Of a stretch of DNA of 11,768 nucleotides, positions 6,129-11,768 are shown piece by piece. The notes below the pieces were generated by a model, which worked only from the letters and a program-made list of their open reading frames with translations, was not told the DNA's origin and ran no database searches. Positions within the stretch are counted from its first letter, which is position 1; each line of letters begins with the position of its first letter. The translations under genes were made by a program, and so were the position numbers. Source of the stretch: Paraclostridium ghonii (GTDB lineage: Bacteria; Bacillota; Clostridia; Peptostreptococcales; Peptostreptococcaceae). Where the stretch lies: NCBI RefSeq assembly GCF_023653455.1, contig NZ_JAKEDR010000104.1, positions 1-11,768 of the forward strand, given 5' to 3'.

Positions 6129-6860
6129 CTATCCTAATAAAAATGCATATAAAACAGTTTGATTATCCCCTATTGTATTAGATAATTCTATATCATAAAA
6201 ACCACCTAAAGGGACACTTTCTATATTTAAATAGTTAGCTACTAACTGAATATTTTGACCTATATGCCCTGTTTCTTGTTGAACTAATTTATAGGAAATA
6301 TCCATATATTTTTTTGAAATGTTTTCTATATCACAACTAAGAACTATTGCAAATTGAGCTGTATCAGCCATATAGTTCTGTATAAATGATTTACTCATTA
6401 CTTCCCAAGAAAGTTTATTTTTTACAATTAATTGATGAGTATCACAATTTAAATTCATAACATTTCCAACATCGACAAGATCTTTATCAACATTATTTTC
6501 ATTAAATAAGATATTAATATCAACATAGTATTGACCTCCGCCAGATGGATAGTTTCGACTATCTTTATATCCACCAATAAATGCTAGTTGAGTAAATTTT
6601 GATATAAGATCTTTATTAATTGTTTGATTATTTTTAAATTTATCTATAGCTGTTTTTCTTTCTGTAAGAGTTTTTTCCAATGAACTGTTATAATCAATAT
6701 TATATTTTAAATCAATTAATGGATAATCTCCACTTTTTTGTTTTTCTCTGTCAATATGTTCATATATTTGTGTACCTGTAAATTCTGGTTCATTTAACGA
6801 TGAAAAATGGTAATCTAAGAATCCTTTTGATAGTTTTTTACCTATACCAAACTCCCACAT
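6129..6860 (-). CDS. SagB/McbC-type FMN-dependent azoline dehydrogenase
   Basis: This 243-residue protein has the nitroreductase-like SagB/McbC fold. Enzymes of this family oxidise thiazoline and oxazoline rings made by YcaO to aromatic azoles using FMN. Visible family motifs are RNYPSGGGQYYVDINI (102-117), KYMDISYKLVQQETGHIGQN (184-203), which is the strongest signature, a GGFYD turn (219-223), and VLYAFLLG at the very C-terminus. An ERKT segment (67-70) may provide the FMN-contacting arginine near the start of the fold. The length is typical for a single-domain member. The ATG lies behind GCGAGGA and overlaps the upstream SpaB_C gene by 19 bases, implying coupled translation. It is better conserved than the other dehydrogenase homologue in this operon and is the more likely catalyst. 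Confidence 0.88.
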   Translation of the reverse strand: MWEFGIGKKLSKGFLDYHFSSLNEPEFTGTQIYEHIDREKQKSGDYPLIDLKYNIDYNSSLEKTLTERKTAIDKFKNNQTINKDLISKFTQLAFIGGYKDSRNYPSGGGQYYVDINILFNENNVDKDLVDVGNVMNLNCDTHQLIVKNKLSWEVMSKSFIQNYMADTAQFAIVLSCDIENISKKYMDISYKLVQQETGHIGQNIQLVANYLNIESVPLGGFYDIELSNTIGDNQTVLYAFLLG

Positions 6861-7729
6861 AGTTTGTCCTCGCTTTTAAAATTTTTCTCAGATAATAACT
6901 GTATAAATATATTAGAGAATCTATATTCATTTTCAGGTGATACTCCGAGCCTATTATTTAACATATGGATATGTGAGATTGCAATGTACATTATATTGTA
7001 ACCCTCATATACACTTTGATTTTCCTTTATACACTCTAATGATTTTTTATATTCATTTAAATAATGGCTATAAAAACTTTGTGAGGATACGTTTTTGTCT
7101 AAAACTTCCATTCTCCTACTAATCACCTTGTCTAACTTTGGTATATCCTTAGAAATTTCAAACCTTGACCAAATATTTTTATATGCAGTAAAAAATTCAA
7201 TTAAATCATTACAATATCCAGTATCTACTGCTATTTTGCCACATTCATACATTATATCTATTACTATTGAATATCTTAAGTTTTGTTCAAAATTTTGTAT
7301 AATGGTACTTGCAAATTTAGAAGATTCTATGAATAATTTTTCGGACATACCCATTACACTTTTACCACCATAACGTTGATACTCTGGTTCATATTCAATA
7401 TCTTGAATAGAATAGTTTGGATATATCTTATCAGGCTTTATATTTTCCATTTCAGTAACATCCTTATTATATGAGACAGGTTCAAATGCGTGTTCTGAAT
7501 GTTTTTCTTTAAAGTTTTTTAGTATATTTTCTATATTATTTATTAACTCTTTATCATTTGAATTCTCATATAATTTATACCTTAAGCGTATATGGGGTCC
7601 TCCATTCCAATATCTAATAAAAAAATAATCTAAATCTTTTTGTGTATCTAAAAAAGGTAATAAATCATTTTTTAAAAAATAATCTACTAATTTATAGTCA
7701 TGTATAAAAATGTGTTTAGATTTCCACAT
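6842..7729 (-). CDS. Stand-alone SpaB_C / thiopeptide-type bacteriocin biosynthesis protein
   Basis: This 295-residue protein matches the C-terminal (elimination) part of LanB-type dehydratases, found alone in thiopeptide clusters. Motifs are FFIRYWNGGPHIRLRYK (36-52), with the HIRLR core, YEPEYQRYGG (113-122), and near the end HIHMLNNRLGV followed by an acidic helix. Family members either remove glutamate from glutamylated Ser/Thr to make dehydroamino acids, or, as in TclM-like pyridine synthases, join two dehydroalanines by formal [4+2] cycloaddition. Sequence alone does not separate these roles here. No LanB glutamylation partner is present in the window. It begins 14 bases after the preceding dehydrogenase gene behind AAGGGGG, and its end overlaps the next gene by 19 bases. 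Confidence 0.82.
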   Translation of the reverse strand: MWKSKHIFIHDYKLVDYFLKNDLLPFLDTQKDLDYFFIRYWNGGPHIRLRYKLYENSNDKELINNIENILKNFKEKHSEHAFEPVSYNKDVTEMENIKPDKIYPNYSIQDIEYEPEYQRYGGKSVMGMSEKLFIESSKFASTIIQNFEQNLRYSIVIDIMYECGKIAVDTGYCNDLIEFFTAYKNIWSRFEISKDIPKLDKVISRRMEVLDKNVSSQSFYSHYLNEYKKSLECIKENQSVYEGYNIMYIAISHIHMLNNRLGVSPENEYRFSNIFIQLLSEKNFKSEDKLCGSLV

Positions 7730-7743
7730 ATTAATATTCCCCC

Positions 7744-8919
7744 TTATAATGCTACTGAATGACCTGTGTTTGAATAAGGAAACAACACTAAAGAATAACC
7801 AATTAAACTGTTCTCATTTAATTCAAACTTTTCTTTTATATACAGATCATTATAATTTTTCATTCCCCTGGATCCTAAATTATACTTGGTGGCAAGTATT
7901 GAAATTTCTTGTGATATGTAACCTAGTCTGATAAACCACTCATCATATTTTTTATTAATACTTTCCTCATTATTGTAGAAGAATAGCCAAAAATTTAATC
8001 CTGTAAGATTAGTAAACTCCTGATATTCTTTTAGTAGTTTAGTATAGTCAGTTTTTTCACTAAAATTAACTTTTTCTATACAAGAATTTGATATCTTATA
8101 GTAACCACTTTCTATACCTTCAAGATTATCTAAATATAAAATTATCTCTATGCTTTCTCTATTGTTAATTTTTATAATTTCTTTAATTAATTCATTAGAT
8201 TTTTCCTTTGACAGTAAAGATATAACTATAGAATCTGAAATAATATTTTGGGAAGATGATCTCTTTAAAAATAAATCTCTTTTTGGGTCTTCTTCACTGT
8301 TCATACTATTTTCAATATCTAATTTTAGTTGGGTTAATTCTACTGCATAAGGAATATCTACAAAAGAAGTACTAGGCAAAATTTCTATATTTTTATCTTT
8401 AATTTCTACAAAATTAATTTTATTCTTTTTTAAGACATGTTCTAAATTATATAGAGCATGGCCTGTATTTAATCTTGATAACATTTTATAGAACGGCCCA
8501 TAAACTTCCTGCAGTTTACGATTATCATTCAATAAGAGTATATATGTTTTTTCAGGATCTACCCCTATAAATTTATCCTGTTTATATATCTCTACTTGAT
8601 CTTTTATCGCATTGTATACATAGAAAAAATTATTATAAATAAGTATAACTTTTATAGTATTTAGATTCCTTGCCTTTGGTGACAATGAATGAAAGTAATA
8701 CTTACTATTAAAATCTACACGATGGATCATTTCAATGTAATAGCACAAGTCATATAAAAATGGACTAAATGCTTTAGACATTACTAAATTTTCTAAAAAT
8801 TGCATGTCTATTATATCTACATAATCCTTGAATAATGGAGTTGTATCAACTTTTTCTCCGTGAGAAAAGTTATCATATCTTAAACTCCCAAATTTATTAA
8901 TATAACTTTTGTCAATCAT
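7744..8919 (-). CDS. Two-domain SagB-type dehydrogenase homologue
   Basis: The 391 residues look like two nitroreductase-like halves. The first half (about 60-200) contains YFHSLSPKARNLNTIKVILI and NNFFYVYNAIKDQVEIYK, the place where family members have a PSaG motif and a YhYd segment. It ends with RLNTGHALYNLEHVL, corresponding to the GHxxQN helix. The second half (about 216-391) opens with KRSSS, resembling the FMN-binding RRS motif, and has WFIRLGYISQEISILATKYNLGSRG. Both halves have lost several consensus residues (no PSGG, no GHIGQN), so activity is uncertain. It may be a scaffold for, or partner of, the second dehydrogenase. It starts 23 bases after the YcaO gene behind GTGAGG. Family membership is likely, specific function inferred. 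Confidence 0.72.
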   Translation of the reverse strand: MIDKSYINKFGSLRYDNFSHGEKVDTTPLFKDYVDIIDMQFLENLVMSKAFSPFLYDLCYYIEMIHRVDFNSKYYFHSLSPKARNLNTIKVILIYNNFFYVYNAIKDQVEIYKQDKFIGVDPEKTYILLLNDNRKLQEVYGPFYKMLSRLNTGHALYNLEHVLKKNKINFVEIKDKNIEILPSTSFVDIPYAVELTQLKLDIENSMNSEEDPKRDLFLKRSSSQNIISDSIVISLLSKEKSNELIKEIIKINNRESIEIILYLDNLEGIESGYYKISNSCIEKVNFSEKTDYTKLLKEYQEFTNLTGLNFWLFFYNNEESINKKYDEWFIRLGYISQEISILATKYNLGSRGMKNYNDLYIKEKFELNENSLIGYSLVLFPYSNTGHSVAL

Positions 8920-8942
8920 AAAAACCTCACTTAATATAATTA

Positions 8943-10610
8943 CTATGGAAATGGATGTGGATTGTTTTCAATCCAGTCTAAATCAAAAGTACCTTTATTT
9001 TTTAATTCAATTGCCTTAAATACCCTATCATATACAACTCTTTTGTTTTGATGTCCAAACGTCATCGTTTGCATTCCTGGAACAATGTATTTAACATTTG
9101 AAAATCCTACATTTGCTAAATTAGGGTTAGGAGTAATTGATTTATAAGCTTTATCTGTAATTTTTAATATTGTTTTTTCCATTTCCTTAACAACGTTTTT
9201 AAAACTTCCCTCAAATTTCTTATATCTATCTTTCATATCATTCATACTTGCTACATCGTTTGTGTTAAATGCAAAGTCAAATTTATTTCTTACTTCTTTA
9301 TTTGAATAAAGAAGTAAATGATCTTCAAGTAAAGATGCATCACAAGGATTTTGAAGGAGATATTTTTTTCTATCTAAATACTCTTTTTTATTAAATACAT
9401 TATTAAATACTGTAATAGCAGTTGTAGATTCAATAAGAGCTCTTTCTATTGCCTCTTCTAAGTCAAAAGATGCTGCTGCAGCTGTAAAAAATGCCATCTC
9501 GTTAAACTTTGGATTGTTTTTTTCAAGTAAAACCCATATAGTTGGAATGGATAATTCTAAGGATATATCAAATATATGTACACTAATATTTTCTCTTTGC
9601 AATGATTGAATTTTTAATTGTAAATTCTTTGAATCTATCGTATTATTATCAATTTTAGTAGGTGGTATTTGCCCATACCAAGTACATAAAAATGCATCCC
9701 TTTCAAATAATTCAAGCATTGCATGCATACTTGCCTCATCCTCTGTTGAACCCAGCGCACTTCCATTAGAGCTGTCATAAATATATCTTTTCTCTTTAGA
9801 TATAGTATGTGAATTGTAGTAAACTAATTGTTCTGGTATCAAAACTTTTTTATTACTATGTAATGCTAAAACTTCTTCATAGTTTATAGGTATATCTTTT
9901 TTATAGCCGTTATCATTTTTATAATTACTACGTTTAATAACATCTGTTAACGTAAGATCTATTAAATCGGATTCATCCTCTATAAATTTCTTGTTTTTAT
10001 AATAAGGAAATGCTGTTGCATATCGTTCTAATGACTCAAGAATAGAAATATATTTTGACTCACCATATTTACTAGTTCTTCCATATGACAGCATTGATAT
10101 GTCGTTAAATAGTACTTCTGTCTGTACCATAGGCGTAGCATATGAATCCCCTGATCTTGTTAGTGCTGTTATTATTGAAGTTTTATCATCAAATATAAGT
10201 TTTTTATGTTTTTCTAATCTATTTATAACTTCATTAAATTTATATTGTCTAAGATTTTTAGAATCAAATACTGTATCTTTTTCATGAATTATATTAGAAA
10301 TATTTGAATTACGACATTCAGAACAGTCACCTCTTTTAAAAGTACTTTTTGCTTTTATACTTAGATCACTTCTATTTATTTCTAATATAAAAACTTCATT
10401 TTTCTTATTAAGAACAATGTCTTTAAGCTCTTCTACAATTTCTAATTCATTAATAGACAATTGGTCTTCACTATATCCGAAATAGTTTTCATATAAATCA
10501 AGTTCTTTTAATCTGGATTTATAGCAATTAAAGCAAAACGTATTTTGTTCTTTTCTTGGACCTATAAAAATATACTTTTTGTTTACAAATATAGGTATAT
10601 TAATTTTCAT
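8943..10610 (-). CDS. YcaO-domain azoline cyclodehydratase (TOMM D-type protein)
   Basis: This 555-residue enzyme uses ATP to turn Cys, Ser or Thr of a precursor peptide into azolines. The N-terminus (1-110) carries YIFIGPRK, then CFNC (26-29) and CSEC (96-99), which together could bind one zinc as in the E1-like partner of other systems. The YcaO domain shows ESLER (192-196), SNGSALGS (281-288), ELFERDA (300-306) and ERALIES (389-395), the glutamate-rich motifs that bind Mg-ATP. The protein ends in NNPHPFP, the PxPxP tail typical of azole-forming YcaO proteins. An upstream TTG (10616) is rejected because only one base separates it from the ribosome site; ATG at 10610 has six. It overlaps the upstream gene by 11 bases. 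Very sure of the family; the substrate is not in the window. Confidence 0.94.
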   Translation of the reverse strand: MKINIPIFVNKKYIFIGPRKEQNTFCFNCYKSRLKELDLYENYFGYSEDQLSINELEIVEELKDIVLNKKNEVFILEINRSDLSIKAKSTFKRGDCSECRNSNISNIIHEKDTVFDSKNLRQYKFNEVINRLEKHKKLIFDDKTSIITALTRSGDSYATPMVQTEVLFNDISMLSYGRTSKYGESKYISILESLERYATAFPYYKNKKFIEDESDLIDLTLTDVIKRSNYKNDNGYKKDIPINYEEVLALHSNKKVLIPEQLVYYNSHTISKEKRYIYDSSNGSALGSTEDEASMHAMLELFERDAFLCTWYGQIPPTKIDNNTIDSKNLQLKIQSLQRENISVHIFDISLELSIPTIWVLLEKNNPKFNEMAFFTAAAASFDLEEAIERALIESTTAITVFNNVFNKKEYLDRKKYLLQNPCDASLLEDHLLLYSNKEVRNKFDFAFNTNDVASMNDMKDRYKKFEGSFKNVVKEMEKTILKITDKAYKSITPNPNLANVGFSNVKYIVPGMQTMTFGHQNKRVVYDRVFKAIELKNKGTFDLDWIENNPHPFP

Positions 10611-11768
10611 TTGCAACCTCCTTTATTTGGTATGAAAATCCATACCCTGCAAGTATGTTGCTTAGATTAGTATTAACTGTAGTGTCTAATGTATTATATA
10701 TAGTATCTATTACAGATTCTTCATAAAAGAAGCATTCCTCAGGATTAATAGAGTTTAATTTCATACTTATCCAAGTAAATAAAAGTGTAGTTATATGCTC
10801 ATCTTGTTGTATTGGTATATTACACTTTATAAATTTGTTAGTATCTTTATTTTTAATAACTATAAATTTACTATTATCTTTACAATATTGAATATATAAA
10901 TCAATATTAAAATTTTCTTGTTTTAATATGTTTTCTATCATATCTCCATCTGAAATTTTATTTAATGAAAGTTTTCCAAGGCTTTTTAAACCACTACGCA
11001 TGCTCTTATGAATTACCTCTTCACCTTTTAATACTAAAAATTCTTTATTGTATATAGTTTTCAGTAACTCTGCAAAACCAACCTCAGATATAAATTTTGC
11101 CAATCTAGGATAACTAATATCAGCAAAGTAAAAGTTTTTACCTATTGTTTGAATAGTACATACTTGTATAGGTGATTGTAAATAATCGTTATAGTCTTTG
11201 TTTTTATTTAAAGATAAAATTTCAGAAAAATAATTTTGAATAAAAAATTCTAAAGCATTTAAGTTAGATATACCATCATCAGTAACTTCATTTTTTTTCA
11301 GGATTTGCTCTTTATTGATACCTTCAAAATATAGCTTTTTATCAACTTCTAAATCGCTATTAATAGTAAATACTAACTTATTATCAGGGTCTATAGCACA
11401 ATGAATAGCACAGTATAAAATTATTGAAGAAACAATTCTTGGAGATATATGTCCAACTTCTGCTTTATTAAATTTGTTTATTACTGGTGATACTATAAAT
11501 TCTTCATCTCTAAGTTCATAAATTTGATATTCACATATTTCTTTATCAAGTAATAAAATTTTAAAGTTATTTATATTGCTAACTTCATATGAAATATTGT
11601 TTCTATCTAGCAATTTAATTAAATAATCTTTTCCATTGAAACTATCAGGTATACATATTTTAACTTTAGTTACTAAATTTAAATTTTCACTTACATTTTC
11701 AAACTTTTGTTCAATCCAGTTAAAGTAATCTTTTTCAGAGTGTTTTTTTAAACACTCTGAATCTATAT
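10600..11768 (-). CDS. C-terminal part of an unrecognised biosynthetic protein, probably an E1-like/leader-binding (ocin-ThiF-type) partner of YcaO
   Basis: The frame is open to the right edge, giving at least 388 residues. The first TTG in frame (11613) has no ribosome site and good coding sequence precedes it, so the start lies outside the window. I see no diagnostic domain. A segment NFKILLLDKEICEYQIYELRDE followed by FIVSPVI faintly resembles the region before the GP motif of E1-like proteins, and the rest is a mixed alpha/beta protein without membrane spans or a CxxC. Known azole and thiopeptide clusters often place an ocin-ThiF-like leader-binding protein directly before a YcaO that carries its own CxxC pairs. 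The 11-base overlap with the YcaO gene here fits that arrangement. This is an inference from context; the protein could be a new cluster component. Confidence 0.4.
   Translation of the reverse strand, partial: IDSECLKKHSEKDYFNWIEQKFENVSENLNLVTKVKICIPDSFNGKDYLIKLLDRNNISYEVSNINNFKILLLDKEICEYQIYELRDEEFIVSPVINKFNKAEVGHISPRIVSSIILYCAIHCAIDPDNKLVFTINSDLEVDKKLYFEGINKEQILKKNEVTDDGISNLNALEFFIQNYFSEILSLNKNKDYNDYLQSPIQVCTIQTIGKNFYFADISYPRLAKFISEVGFAELLKTIYNKEFLVLKGEEVIHKSMRSGLKSLGKLSLNKISDGDMIENILKQENFNIDLYIQYCKDNSKFIVIKNKDTNKFIKCNIPIQQDEHITTLLFTWISMKLNSINPEECFFYEESVIDTIYNTLDTTVNTNLSNILAGYGFSYQIKEVANEN
10617..10624 (-). promoter_or_regulatory. Shine-Dalgarno that sets the YcaO start
   Basis: The minus strand reads AAAGGAGG, then TTGCAA, then ATG at 10610. 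The six-base spacing fits the ATG and excludes the TTG lying one base from the site. Confidence 0.8.
11734..11761. repeat. Perfect 12-bp inverted repeat inside the edge-truncated gene
   Basis: TTCAGAGTGTTT (11734-11745) and AAACACTCTGAA (11750-11761) form a perfect stem with a TTTT loop. It lies within the open frame of the truncated gene (residues S-E-C-L-K-K-H-S-E). Neither strand has a T run after it, so it is not a normal terminator. Confidence 0.75.

Noticed and set aside
6937..8350. Plus-strand open frames of 60-92 codons at 6937-7122, 7095-7373, 7710-7931 and 8150-8350
   Set aside because: They lie opposite strongly supported minus-strand genes, lack ribosome sites and resemble no known protein. 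They are by-products of AT-rich coding sequence.
10099..10287. Plus-strand frame of 62 codons within the YcaO gene
   Set aside because: It is antisense to the conserved YcaO region and has no ribosome binding site.
10600..11613. A start at TTG 11613 for the gene before YcaO
   Set aside because: No ribosome site precedes it and the frame stays open with protein-like sequence to the window edge, so the gene begins outside.
1..11768. CRISPR arrays, tRNA or rRNA genes, riboswitches
   Set aside because: No regularly spaced repeats, cloverleaf sequences or recognisable riboswitch cores were seen.

Overview
The window is very AT-rich low-GC Firmicute DNA, most likely from a Clostridium-type anaerobe. 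The support is the codon bias (AGA, ATA, TTA), strong AGGAGG-type ribosome binding sites, an agr quorum-sensing locus and AT-stem/T-tail terminators. No rRNA or tRNA is visible, so the genus is an inference. Except for an insertion-sequence remnant at the left edge and one doubtful micro-ORF, every gene lies on the minus strand and is read from right to left.

Region 1 (right, 5308-11768) is a tight operon for a ribosomally made, post-translationally modified peptide of the azole (TOMM) / thiopeptide type. In transcription order it holds: a protein cut by the window edge that is probably an E1-like/leader-binding partner; a YcaO cyclodehydratase with a zinc-type CxxC...CxxC N-terminus and a PxPxP tail; a two-domain SagB-type dehydrogenase homologue; a stand-alone SpaB_C ('thiopeptide-type') protein; a second, canonical SagB/McbC-type FMN dehydrogenase; and a divergent protein that may be a degenerate E1-like partner. 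Genes overlap or lie within about 25 bases of each other. The operon ends in a 19-bp hairpin terminator. No precursor peptide, LanB glutamylation enzyme, transporter or immunity gene is visible in this operon; these must lie beyond the right edge or be absent.

Region 2 (2205-5265) is a complete agrBDCA locus in Staphylococcus order: AgrB protease, AgrD pheromone precursor, AgrC sensor kinase and AgrA LytTR regulator, with its own terminator. agrB appears to start at a rare ATT codon behind a strong Shine-Dalgarno, so a search limited to ATG/GTG/TTG starts would lose its first 69 residues. The 48-residue agrD, which is short and easy to miss, has three consecutive cysteines where a pheromone normally has one ring-forming cysteine. 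The locus probably times expression of the adjacent peptide pathway, but no AgrA site was found, so this is an inference from position.

Region 3 (1-2200) has two monocistronic genes: a DUF1349 protein with its own terminator, and a secreted YiiX-like permuted NlpC/P60 hydrolase with a good sigma-A promoter. The left edge is the 3' end of an IS3-family transposase and its terminal repeat, marking a mobile-element boundary beside the cluster.
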